Shown: positions 43,140-57,429 of the stretch, piece by piece
Numbering within the stretch: the first letter of the stretch is position 1
How the letters are laid out: every line of letters starts with the position of its first letter
Source: Heyndrickxia vini
GTDB lineage: Bacteria; Bacillota; Bacilli; Bacillales; Bacillaceae_C
Assembly (NCBI RefSeq): GCF_016772275.1
Contig: NZ_CP065425.1
Coordinates: forward strand, 3,960,001 to 4,024,000
DNA length: 64,000 bases
Reading direction: 5' to 3'
The notes under the pieces: model-generated
Database searches by the model: none
What the model saw: the letters and a program-made list of their open reading frames with translations, nothing else
What the model was told of the DNA's origin: nothing
Position numbers and translations under genes: made by a program

Positions 43140-43512
43140 ACCACTCGCCCTCCCCAAATTGGATGTGAGAAGTGTGAAATGAGACTCGTTTATTATCGAC
43201 TGAAAATATTGTATTCCTCATATGATACTTAAACCTCTTCTCTCATATGTGGCAGAAAGTGGTTCAAACACCTTCTATGGGTACTGAGACTAATCAAATA
43301 TATAACTAAATCTATAGGATCTATGTTTAACGATTCCTCACCTCAAACACTCTCTTTGTTTTTGTCAAGTTTGTAACATTTTATTAGCTTGGGTTAAAAT
43401 ATATGCACAAAAACCATAATAAGGACAAGGTTTATTGCTAAAATTTCAGATAAATAAAAATGCATTCATTCACACGACAAAATCTTTAAGATATTACTTC
43501 AAAAACAAATGA
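43140..43512. other. 373-base non-coding region upstream of spoIIID
   Basis: Includes the spoIIID promoter region. On the minus strand CATATGAG occurs twice, 17 bases apart, but neither it nor ATACAAT nearby fits the sigma-E consensus spacing well. No ORF with a ribosome site was found. Confidence 0.4.
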
Positions 43513-43545
43513 AAAAGGACAGAATCTATTAAATTCTGCCCTTTT
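43513..43545 (-). terminator. Terminator after spoIIQ
   Basis: 13-base stem with one mismatch (AAAAGGGCAGAAT/ATTCTGTCCTTTT) and a T tract on the minus strand. Confidence 0.85.
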
Positions 43546-43550
43546 TATCA

Positions 43551-44381
43551 TTATCCTTGTGTATCTTCTTGATCAGTGCCTTTTGAGTTGTCTTCTTTAT
43601 TATCCTGTTGTTTTGATTCATCACTTGTATCATTTGATGTATCATTTGATTTTTCGTTATTTTGATCAACTGTTTGTTCTTTTATAACTTCTTTAATCGA
43701 AGATGCTGGTTTATCAAAATAAGAAACAGGATTCACAGCTATATTGTCTTTTCTAATTTCAAAGTGAAGATGTGTTTTAGCTTTTTCGCTTAATTGACTC
43801 GTACTTGCAGTAGCAATAACTTGTCCTTGCTTTACCTTATCTCCAACACTTACTTTATAATCTTTAATGGATTGATATTGTGTAACGACACCATCTTCAT
43901 GTTGGATTTCAATAACGTTTCCAAGTACAGAATCATCTTCCACTTTTGAAACAGTACCACTTAATGCGGCAACAACCTCAAAGTCTTTTGCATCCTTCAT
44001 CGTAATATCAATTCCACGATTAGGTTGATACGTTGTACCATAAACAATCATTGCAGCCTCTTGCTTGTCTTCAGAAGCTTTTTCGTCATAGAATTCTTTG
44101 TCAATTTGGGCCTGTTCAGTATTTTTGACTGGCCATTTAAAGTTTTCTACAGACTTGCCTACTTCAACCGCAGGATTTTTGTAGCCATTTTTGCCTTGTT
44201 TATCCCCTTGCATACCAAATTCATTTTTTGCTGTTTGATTACCTGATGATTGGTACCAAAAGATTGCTGAAATAATTAATGCAGCACTTGCTAGATAAAT
44301 AGCAGGATAAACCCAACGTTTTTTAAAGAAGCTTTTTTTACCCTTTTTTTGAGAAGTTAGTTTCTTTTCTTCCTCTCTCAT
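43551..44381 (-). CDS. spoIIQ: Forespore engulfment protein SpoIIQ
   Basis: 276 residues from the ATG at 44381 (GAGGTGATG upstream). N-terminal membrane anchor (about 22-42, VYPAIYLASAALIISAIFWY), linker, degenerate LytM/M23 peptidase domain (about 105-215) and a long acidic tail of Asn/Asp/Ser. The first zinc ligand position reads NRGIDI, so the histidine is missing as in B. subtilis, and it is probably inactive as an enzyme. Pairs with SpoIIIAH across the septum. Sigma-F promoter at 44401-44429. Confidence 0.93.
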   Translation of the reverse strand: MREEEKKLTSQKKGKKSFFKKRWVYPAIYLASAALIISAIFWYQSSGNQTAKNEFGMQGDKQGKNGYKNPAVEVGKSVENFKWPVKNTEQAQIDKEFYDEKASEDKQEAAMIVYGTTYQPNRGIDITMKDAKDFEVVAALSGTVSKVEDDSVLGNVIEIQHEDGVVTQYQSIKDYKVSVGDKVKQGQVIATASTSQLSEKAKTHLHFEIRKDNIAVNPVSYFDKPASSIKEVIKEQTVDQNNEKSNDTSNDTSDESKQQDNKEDNSKGTDQEDTQG

Positions 44382-44400
44382 TTTCATCACCTCAGCAACC

Positions 44401-44429
44401 ATTTTGAACACAAATGCGAAAATATATAC
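44401..44429 (-). promoter_or_regulatory. Sigma-F promoter for spoIIQ
   Basis: Minus strand GTATA, 15 bases, GTTCAAAAT fits the forespore consensus (GywTA, spacer, GgnnAnAnT). It lies 20 bases upstream of the start codon; spoIIQ is a sigma-F target in B. subtilis. Confidence 0.7.
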
Positions 44430-44459
44430 ATTTTTATGAAAATTTTTTAATAAATAAAA

Positions 44460-44486
44460 AAATAGCCTGTAAAATACAAGCTATTT
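44460..44486 (-). terminator. Terminator after spoIID
   Basis: Minus strand stem AAATAGC/GCTATTT with extension TGTA/ACA, then TTTT. Confidence 0.8.
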
Positions 44487-44496
44487 GGGCTTTACA

Positions 44497-45507
44497 TTAT
44501 TTTTTTGCTGTTACTTTATCTAGAAATTGCTTTGATTCGGCGATCTTTATCCCTTTGTAATAATGCTGTACAATTTCCTTATAATTTTTTCCACTTCGAG
44601 CCATACCGTTTGCTCCATATTGGCTCATCCCTACCCCATGACCAAAACCTCTTGTTGTCACGATAATAGTATTTCCTTTTCTGACTAAATTAAAGTCGGA
44701 GGAACGAAGACCTAATTTTTCACGTACTTCTCTGCCAGTAAATTTTTTTCCTCCGATTATTATCGTCCCAATTCTTTTACCTTCGGTTAATGTAGGGTTC
44801 GTACTCACTTCTTGACCGTCTTTTAAGGTCACCCCTAGTTTCTCCTCAACAACGTTAACCGCTAATTCTAGTTTGTCTTGATATCCGGGCGTTTTTTTAT
44901 CCCATGGGCTCTCCACACTTTTTAAATATGGAATTGCGTTTGCCCAGTAATCCTCTGAATTCTCTGTATATCCATTGCTCGTTGAAAAAAATGAGGCAAA
45001 GATTGGCTTTCCATCGTAAGTTAGTATTTTTCCTTCGGTTGCTTTTACTGCTTTTGTGATTTTATTCATATTTTTTTGGTACTTTTTACCCCAATTTTTT
45101 TTCAATTCCTTTTTATTTTGAAATACCTGATCATTTACCGTATCCGTTACATTTGCACCTTTAGGAACACCTTTATTCCCACTTAATAAATGTCTAACAA
45201 TATATGTTCGTGCTGCCAATGCCTGTGCCTTGAGTGCTTCCTCTTCAAAGGTTGCAGGCATTTCTGAAGCAACTACTCCTACTACATACTCTTCAAGTGG
45301 TACTTGTTCAACCTTTTGACTAGTATTTCTGAAAACAGCAATATCAATAGATGATTGTAATGTACTTGTATTCTTTTCTTTCATATTTTCATCAAGCTTT
45401 CCACTTGCCTTATCTTTTGAAAAAGGCAATACAAGGAGCGATGGAATGGCGAATGATACGGCGAGAATTAGGATACTAACAAGGACGATTGGCTTAATAT
45501 GTTTCAT
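44497..45507 (-). CDS. spoIID: Lytic transglycosylase SpoIID
   Basis: 336 residues from the ATG at 45507 (GGAGG at 8 bases). One N-terminal membrane anchor (about 4-24) then the SpoIID amidase-enhancer-like domain: VPLEEYVVGVVASEMPATFEEEALKAQALAAR motifs, catalytic-type glutamate in ASEMP, and GFGHGVGMSQYGANGMA near the C-terminus. It cuts glycan strands during engulfment. A weak sigma-E-like pair (ATA, 16 bases, CATATGTA) is seen upstream. Confidence 0.94.
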   Translation of the reverse strand: MKHIKPIVLVSILILAVSFAIPSLLVLPFSKDKASGKLDENMKEKNTSTLQSSIDIAVFRNTSQKVEQVPLEEYVVGVVASEMPATFEEEALKAQALAARTYIVRHLLSGNKGVPKGANVTDTVNDQVFQNKKELKKNWGKKYQKNMNKITKAVKATEGKILTYDGKPIFASFFSTSNGYTENSEDYWANAIPYLKSVESPWDKKTPGYQDKLELAVNVVEEKLGVTLKDGQEVSTNPTLTEGKRIGTIIIGGKKFTGREVREKLGLRSSDFNLVRKGNTIIVTTRGFGHGVGMSQYGANGMARSGKNYKEIVQHYYKGIKIAESKQFLDKVTAKK

Positions 45508-45582
45508 GCTTGATGCCTCCATATTTGTGATTTATTATTTTCCTCCTTTCATACATATGGGATGGGACAAGCTTTTATGACT

Positions 45583-45623
45583 AGAAAAGCGCAAGGCGCC
45601 TTGTCGGGGTTATGCGCTTGGAC
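45583..45623. repeat. Dispersed hairpin repeat, copy 3 (short)
   Basis: AGAAAAGCGCAAGGCGCCTTG ends next to TCGGGG and GCGCTTGGAC, the same start and end as copy 2, but with the middle deleted. Lies between spoIID and the TPM gene terminator. Confidence 0.65.
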
Positions 45624-45630
45624 ATAAGAA

Positions 45631-45675
45631 AAAGGCAGAAATGAATTTGCAATTAACAAATTCATTTCTGCCTTT
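45631..45675 (-). terminator. Terminator after the TPM-domain gene
   Basis: 19-bp perfect stem ending GGCAGAAATGAATTTG with a T tract on the minus strand; the longest stem of any terminator here. Confidence 0.9.
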
Positions 45676-46436
45676 TACCAATTTCGACTCGCTCCACCGC
45701 CACCAGAAGAGCCTCCACCGCCACCACGATTTCCGCCGTTCCCTCCTCCGCCATTTCTCATAATAGAGGAAAGGAGATTGATCAACACATATGTTAATGC
45801 ACCACCAAAAAATTTCATATCAATAATAATTAATATGATGATTCCAATGGCTATTAATAGCACTTTCCAAGTAGAAAAAGAGGTTTCTTGTTCGTAAGGT
45901 TGTGCCTTTGCAACATCCTCTATGTTATATTCATTTGCCACTTCATTTAAAAGCTGTTTATACGTATTCACAATAGCTGCATCGGCTTTATTATCTTTTA
46001 AATATGGAAGCGCATATCGATCAAGAATTCTGCCTACCTTACCATCAGGTAGTGCACCCTCTAGCCCGTATCCAACCTCTATCCGGATCTTCCTTTCACT
46101 TTTCTTATCACCCATAACTACGAGTAACAACACTCCGTTGTTTAATTCTTTGTTACCTAGTTTAAACTTTCTAAAAGCAGTATTTGCATAGGATTCGATA
46201 TCTTGGCCGTTAAGGGTTGGAACGGTTAATACGGCAACTTGAGCTTTTGTTTGATCATCTATCTGTCTTCCGAGATGAATTAACTCTGATTTTTCATCTT
46301 GCGTTAAAACATTTGCGGTATCTTGTACATAAATATCTCCGGTTGGATTAGGTATTTCCGCACTGGCGATTCTTCCTAACAAACTTATTGCTAATACAGC
46401 AACAATACATATGCTAAGAAGCGTCTTTTTGATCAT
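45675..46436 (-). CDS. TPM-domain membrane protein (YgcG type)
   Basis: 253 residues. Signal peptide (MIKKTLLSICIVAVLAIS, cleavage near 26), TPM_phosphatase domain (about 30-170: VQDTANVLTQDEKSELI, QVAVLTVPTLNGQDIESYA, LLVVMGDKKSERKIRIEVGYG), one membrane helix (about 192-212) and a Gly/Ser/Asn-rich C-terminus. Overlaps lemA by 4 bases. TPM/LemA pairs are common; the function in the envelope is not known. Confidence 0.88.
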   Translation of the reverse strand: MIKKTLLSICIVAVLAISLLGRIASAEIPNPTGDIYVQDTANVLTQDEKSELIHLGRQIDDQTKAQVAVLTVPTLNGQDIESYANTAFRKFKLGNKELNNGVLLLVVMGDKKSERKIRIEVGYGLEGALPDGKVGRILDRYALPYLKDNKADAAIVNTYKQLLNEVANEYNIEDVAKAQPYEQETSFSTWKVLLIAIGIIILIIIDMKFFGGALTYVLINLLSSIMRNGGGGNGGNRGGGGGSSGGGGASRNW

Positions 46437-47011
46437 TGACCATTCCCCTCAAAATCAACTTTAGGAGCTTCCTCAGCCCCATTCTGAGCTTTAAAGTATT
46501 GCTTTTGGTCAAACCCAAACATACCTGCCATCATCGCTCCTGGGAATCGTTTGACCTTTTTATTGTACACGGCAACTTCATCATTATAATCCTTTCGAGC
46601 AACAGCTATTCGGTTTTCAGTTCCAGCAAGCTCATCCATTAGTTGCTGAAAGTTTTGGTTTGCTTTTAAATCAGGATATTTTTCAACTACTACAAGAAGC
46701 CGGCTTAATGCGCCTGAAAGGTTATCATTGGCTGCTGCTTGGTCTTCAGGTGTTTTAGCTCCTGCGAGCTTAGCACGAGCATCAGAGACATCTTTAATAA
46801 CTTCCTTTTCATGTGAGGCATAACCTTTTACTGTGTTTACTAGGTTAGGGATTAAATCAACTCTTCTTTGGAGTTGTGTGTCAATATTTGAATACTTTTG
46901 ATTAACATTCTCTTCTGCAGAAACAAAACCATTATAGCTAGAAATAGCTGCTATAACACAAATGGCTATAACAACGACGATACCAATTAAGATCATACTT
47001 CCCTTTTTCAT
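46433..47011 (-). CDS. LemA family protein
   Basis: 192 residues from the ATG at 47011 (AAGGAG upstream). One N-terminal membrane helix (about 5-25) followed by the LemA helical bundle: NVNQKYSNIDTQLQRRVDLIPNLV-type segment, VKGYASHEK, and YPDLKANQNFQQLMDELAGTENRI. Most of the protein lies outside or in the cytoplasm as coiled helices. Coupled to the downstream TPM gene by ATGA. Confidence 0.9.
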   Translation of the reverse strand: MKKGSMILIGIVVVIAICVIAAISSYNGFVSAEENVNQKYSNIDTQLQRRVDLIPNLVNTVKGYASHEKEVIKDVSDARAKLAGAKTPEDQAAANDNLSGALSRLLVVVEKYPDLKANQNFQQLMDELAGTENRIAVARKDYNDEVAVYNKKVKRFPGAMMAGMFGFDQKQYFKAQNGAEEAPKVDFEGNGQ

Positions 47012-47128
47012 CTTCTCACTCCTTTTATATGTATACCGATTTAGGATAAAAAAAGTTTCTATCATTTAAAGCATTAATCAAATGTCCGTTGATTATAACA
47101 CTGAACTTTAACAAAGCCTAAAAAATAA

Positions 47129-47154
47129 AAAACCCAAACATAAATTTGGGTTTT
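47129..47154 (-). terminator. Terminator after murA
   Basis: 10-bp stem AAAACCCAAA/TTTGGGTTTT followed by TTATTTTTT. Confidence 0.9.
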
Positions 47155-47163
47155 TTCCTGTGA

Positions 47164-48471
47164 TTAAAGTTGCTCAGAAATAAATTCTTTTCGCTCTGTG
47201 GTAACTTCGACCTCATCATTGACTCTTTCAATATCTGCGCCTAATGATGCTAATTTTTGATGAAAATTTAGATAACCTCTATCTAAATGTTTTAATTCAG
47301 TTACTCTTGTATAACCCTCTGCTCTTAATCCAGCAATAATTAAGGCAGCTGCTGCACGAAGATCCGTTGCAGATACTTCTGCTCCTTGAAGCTGACAAGG
47401 TCCATTAATAATAACAGATCGACCTTCAATTTTTATATCCGAATTCATTCGACGGAATTCTTCAACATGCATAAATCTATTTTCAAAAACCGTTTCTGTT
47501 ATCATACCTGTACCTTCTGCGACAACTAATAAAGACATCATTTGTGATTGCATATCAGTCGGGAACCCAGGGTGTGGCATAGTTTTAATATCAACTGCTT
47601 TAAGTTTTTCAGGACCAATTACACGAAGGCCTTGTTCTTCTTCAATGATTGTTACGCCCATTTCTTCAAGCTTAGCAATCAGCGATGTTAAATGTTCAGG
47701 AACAGCTCCTTTTACCAGTACATTGCCACCAGTAATAGCAGCGGCAATCATAAATGAACCTGCTTCTATTCTGTCTGGAATGATTGTGTGGTCGGCTGCG
47801 TATAGACGTTCTACACCTTCAATACGAATTGTACCTGTTCCTGCACCTTTTACAGATGCTCCCATTTTATTTAAGTAATTAGCTAAATCTACGATTTCTG
47901 GTTCCTTCGCACAGTTTTCAATTGTTGATGTTCCTTCTGCCAAAGTTGCAGCCATCATAATATTTTGCGTTGCGCCAACACTTGGGAAATCTAAATAGAT
48001 CTTTGCGCCTTTTAAGCGGCCCTCTGTTTCGGCTTCGATAAAGCCATTCCCGACTTTTACTTTTGCTCCCATTGCTTCAAAGCCTTTTAAATGTAAGTCG
48101 ATTGGTCTTGAGCCTATCGCACAACCACCAGGTAATGCAACACGTGCTTTTCCCATTCTTGCTAAAAGTGGTCCCATAACAAGGACAGAAGCACGCATTT
48201 TTCTTACATATTCAAATGGAGCTTCAATTAATAACTCTCTTGATGCATCTACAGATATTTTATTTTCTTGAAACGTTACATCAGCATTTAAATATCGTAA
48301 CACTTCACCAATTGTATATACATCGGAGAGTGATGGTACATCACGAATAATACTTCTTCCTTCACTAGCTAACAATGATGCAGCGATAACAGGCAGTACA
48401 GCATTTTTTGCACCTTCAACTTGAACCGTACCGTTTAGCCGTTTTCCGCCGCGGACGATGATTTTTTCCAA
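47164..48471 (-). CDS. murAA: UDP-N-acetylglucosamine 1-carboxyvinyltransferase MurA
   Basis: 435 residues. First committed step of peptidoglycan synthesis: transfers enolpyruvate from PEP to UDP-GlcNAc. K22 and N23 in [12 protein letters not shown] and catalytic C117 in [11 protein letters not shown] (fosfomycin target) are present. TTG start follows GGAGGGG at 7 bases. Upstream of spoIID and downstream of ywmB; B. subtilis murAA has the same place. Confidence 0.95.
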   Translation of the reverse strand: MEKIIVRGGKRLNGTVQVEGAKNAVLPVIAASLLASEGRSIIRDVPSLSDVYTIGEVLRYLNADVTFQENKISVDASRELLIEAPFEYVRKMRASVLVMGPLLARMGKARVALPGGCAIGSRPIDLHLKGFEAMGAKVKVGNGFIEAETEGRLKGAKIYLDFPSVGATQNIMMAATLAEGTSTIENCAKEPEIVDLANYLNKMGASVKGAGTGTIRIEGVERLYAADHTIIPDRIEAGSFMIAAAITGGNVLVKGAVPEHLTSLIAKLEEMGVTIIEEEQGLRVIGPEKLKAVDIKTMPHPGFPTDMQSQMMSLLVVAEGTGMITETVFENRFMHVEEFRRMNSDIKIEGRSVIINGPCQLQGAEVSATDLRAAAALIIAGLRAEGYTRVTELKHLDRGYLNFHQKLASLGADIERVNDEVEVTTERKEFISEQL

Positions 48472-48503
48472 AAGTATTCCCCTCCGCGTCCATTTTCTCT
48501 ATA

Positions 48504-49247
48504 TTAATATTCAATCGTTATGATAGGTGTGCCAATTACAAAGCTCGTATTGGCGCCCATTCCAGTTTTTCGTAAGCCAATTTGCAAATTCATTCGATTA
48601 TCTTTTGTTGGGATTGATTGCATAATCTTTGGTGAATATGCAGAAATAGAAATAAAATCTTTTTCTTTTAATGCCTCTTTTTCATCCGCATGTAAGCTTG
48701 TCAATATTTGACTTACTTCAGACAATAAAACCTTATCCATTTTATCACTGAATTCGCCTTTGATACAAGAGAAAATCACTGGTTTCTTACTGTAAAGAGC
48801 ATCCAATTTCACACCTATTGATTTATTCACATTGAGTGCAATTTGGCTATTCCAATGAGTACCTTTTACCTCATATATTAAATACGAAGTATATTGGTTA
48901 TTTGTAGGGGTCGACAAAAGTTTTATTGATTCGACAATATTTTTTTTTCTTGAGAAACCTTCAGCTTGCCACTGCCCTTTTTCTTCCCTCACATCCCACT
49001 CCAAGTGAGGAAATTGCTCTTTTAATAAGTCCACCTGATTTAACCAATCACTTTTTGAAGAAACATTTATTGATTCTCTTGTATATAGAGACCATTCAGC
49101 AATTTTTCCATGTTGATGTTCTATTCCATTGATTAAAGTATCTAAATCAGTAGTAAAATTTGCTAATACCGTTCTATTCCCAATAGTTGCACATAACAAA
49201 CTAAAAAAAATGGTTATCGTTAACAGATATAATATGTTTTTTTTCAT
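48504..49247 (-). CDS. ywmB: YwmB family protein (TATA-box-like fold)
   Basis: 247 residues. N-terminal signal peptide (MKKNILYLLTITIFFSLLC) that may be cleaved or act as an anchor; the rest is YwmB-like (DUF1779), predicted alpha-beta. Directly upstream of murA with a 32-base gap, an order conserved in Bacillaceae. Function is unknown; an envelope role is suggested by the export signal and context. Confidence 0.85.
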   Translation of the reverse strand: MKKNILYLLTITIFFSLLCATIGNRTVLANFTTDLDTLINGIEHQHGKIAEWSLYTRESINVSSKSDWLNQVDLLKEQFPHLEWDVREEKGQWQAEGFSRKKNIVESIKLLSTPTNNQYTSYLIYEVKGTHWNSQIALNVNKSIGVKLDALYSKKPVIFSCIKGEFSDKMDKVLLSEVSQILTSLHADEKEALKEKDFISISAYSPKIMQSIPTKDNRMNLQIGLRKTGMGANTSFVIGTPIITIEY

Positions 49248-49481
49248 TTGGATTCCCCTCTCCTTAGTTAAAGTCTTTACCAGTACGGAAGACTACATAC
49301 TTAGGAAAAGTCGTCATCTTTTGACAATCGAAATGAAAATATAAAAATTTATCTGCCCTTTTATTTAGACGTTTTAAACTGAAGAAAGTAACAAATTTCA
49401 CATATAAAATAAATCATAATCAATATCTATTCAATTTGATACAGGAAAGATAGACCAATTATTACGAAATGATGACATTTT

Positions 49482-49715
49482 TTAAAATAAAAGAGGAATC
49501 TGTTTTGACCATAGCAGGTAATCTAAGAAGAAGTTACTTATTGCGGATCCAATTGCGATGGTAATAAAAACATAAAGTAATCTTGCTTGTATAACACGAT
49601 TAGGTTTTAATAATTTTTCAAAGTTTAAAGCTCCAAGTGCCCAAAATGTTAAAACGATAAAAAACAAATGAGAGATTATGCTGAGCAAAGCTTGTTGACC
49701 AAATTCGGGAACCAT
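49482..49715 (-). CDS. ywzB: YwzB family membrane protein (DUF1146)
   Basis: 77 residues from the ATG at 49715 (AAAGGAG upstream). Two membrane helices (about 11-27 and 45-66) with a short basic loop (FEKLLKPNRVIQAR). Located between atpC and ywmB as in B. subtilis. Function unknown. A longer frame from 49760 has no ribosome site and starts inside the atpC terminator region. Confidence 0.85.
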   Translation of the reverse strand: MVPEFGQQALLSIISHLFFIVLTFWALGALNFEKLLKPNRVIQARLLYVFITIAIGSAISNFFLDYLLWSKQIPLLF

Positions 49716-49755
49716 TTGTATTTCTCCTTTCAAAAAATGTAATACATGATTTAAA

Positions 49756-49787
49756 AACACCTTCTGATGAATAGATCAGAAGGTGTT
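49756..49787 (-). terminator. Terminator of the atp operon
   Basis: 12-bp perfect stem AACACCTTCTGA/TCAGAAGGTGTT followed by T residues on the minus strand, 12 bases after the atpC stop. Confidence 0.9.
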
Positions 49788-49798
49788 ATAAGCATATT

Positions 49799-51669
<1,871 letters not shown>

Positions 51670-51739
51670 TTAAAGAAAGACTTAGGTAATCTTAATTTTC
51701 CCCTAAGCTCCTTGTATTCTATTGGTTTAACAAAACAAT

Positions 51740-52603
<864 letters not shown>

Positions 52604-52624
52604 TCACCACCCTTGTTTTTAAGT

Positions 52625-52668
52625 AGGCCGCACCCTTTAGGACAATTTCCAAAAGGGACCCGGGGCCT
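52625..52668 (-). other. Hairpin in the atpA-atpG intergenic region
   Basis: AGGCC/GGCCT and CCCTTT/AAAGGG arms with GG/CC inside form a stable stem-loop, 27 bases before the atpG start. No T run follows, so it is more likely an RNA processing or stability element than a terminator. Confidence 0.55.
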
Positions 52669-52696
52669 TCGTTATTACTTTTATTTGCAAAAAACA

Positions 52697-54217
<1,521 letters not shown>

Positions 54218-54228
54218 TCATGTTAAAT

Positions 54229-55758
<1,530 letters not shown>

Positions 55759-55821
55759 TTAAATGTATAAAAAAATTTTTTTATAAAAATAGTCTTTGTC
55801 CTATTTGGACGAAAAATTATA

Positions 55822-56535
<714 letters not shown>

Positions 56536-56556
56536 TCAAATTCACCTCTCTTCCTG

Positions 56557-56931
56557 CTATTTATGTGTTTGTATAATATGATGAATAATAAAATCTATCA
56601 TAATGACAACATAAGATGTCACTAATCCCAAAATAACACATAAGAAATTAAAATACTCAGGATACTTAGTAGCAATCATAACTGCTAGAACCGCGGCTAC
56701 CATTCTTGTGACAGTACCAAAGGACCGAAAGCTTTTCCCAGTTTCCATAGCTTCGCCAAAGCGTTTCGTTCTTCTCACCATGAGCCAATGATTATATAAG
56801 CTAATTGTAGTACCAAGAATCAAACCTAAAAAGACAGATTGATATTGGGTAAATCCCCAACCTAAAACATAAAGGGATAAAAGATACAGCATATACTTGC
56901 GGTGCCTATTAAACATTAGTTGGAGTTCCGG
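56557..56931 (-). CDS. atpI: ATP synthase accessory protein AtpI
   Basis: 124 residues from the ATG at 56931 (MPELQLMF), the start that best fits known Bacillus AtpI; a TTG at 56982 would add 17 residues, but has no ribosome site and abuts a hairpin. Four membrane helices. Implicated in c-ring assembly or Mg2+ uptake. Ribosome site for either start is weak (GGGAGAG 12-14 bases before the ATG). Confidence 0.85.
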   Translation of the reverse strand, partial: PELQLMFNRHRKYMLYLLSLYVLGWGFTQYQSVFLGLILGTTISLYNHWLMVRRTKRFGEAMETGKSFRSFGTVTRMVAAVLAVMIATKYPEYFNFLCVILGLVTSYVVIMIDFIIHHIIQTHK

Positions 56932-56982
56932 CATGTCTTTTTTGATCTCTCCCGAAAAGAAATGTCGGACTGTATGAAGCAA

Positions 56983-57429
56983 GACTATTATTTACAAGTA
57001 ATAGTCAAGGAGTAGTCCGATGAAAAAATTAGTGGTTCAGTATTAAAATGAGGATCTACTCAACTACAGCCAAGGATTTTCTATAACACTGGTTAAGATT
57101 TATGACTAACTACATTTTTGCGTACCTAGCATATTTCAATTCTCATAGATTGACCCTTGCATAAGATGAATGGACAAGAGGTTTTTCGATGTGAAAACAC
57201 ACTTGAAAACCCTATCATTCAACACCCTCTGTTAGCATACAATAGGGTATTATCAATGTCAATTGGTTTCTGTGAAAAACCGCACTATCTCAACCATTCA
57301 CATATAAATTGTCACAAAATCATCAAATTTTATAAATAGTTTGTTTTTCGAAAATTTTATAAATTTTATAGTAAACTATTTATTATTTCTGTTTATTATT
57401 TTATAGGTTTTATTTAAAGCAAACCACAA
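56983..57429. other. 447-base non-coding region between atpI and the Vpr-type protease gene
   Basis: Contains a sigma-A promoter for the atp operon (57234-57262), a leader of about 250-300 bases, and an 8-bp hairpin GACTATTA/TAATAGTC (56983-57006). The part at 57290-57420 is very AT-rich with near-repeats of AAAATTTTATA; no ORF is supported. No clear terminator for the protease gene was found. Confidence 0.55.
57234..57262 (-). promoter_or_regulatory. Sigma-A promoter for the atp operon
   Basis: Minus strand TTGACA (exact -35), 17 bases, TATGCT. Predicted start near 57227 gives a long leader before atpI. Confidence 0.65.

Noticed and set aside
49401-49425. Fur/PerR-like box upstream of ywmB
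   Set aside because: About 13 of 19 positions in a very AT-rich region; not above chance by eye.
57021-57047. Eight-codon plus-strand frame with AAGGAG upstream
   Set aside because: A good ribosome site but no promoter or downstream plus-strand gene; probably chance.
57157-57339. Plus-strand open frame of 60 codons in the region upstream of atpI
   Set aside because: No ribosome site, odd composition (His, Cys, Asn), and it overlaps the atp promoter.
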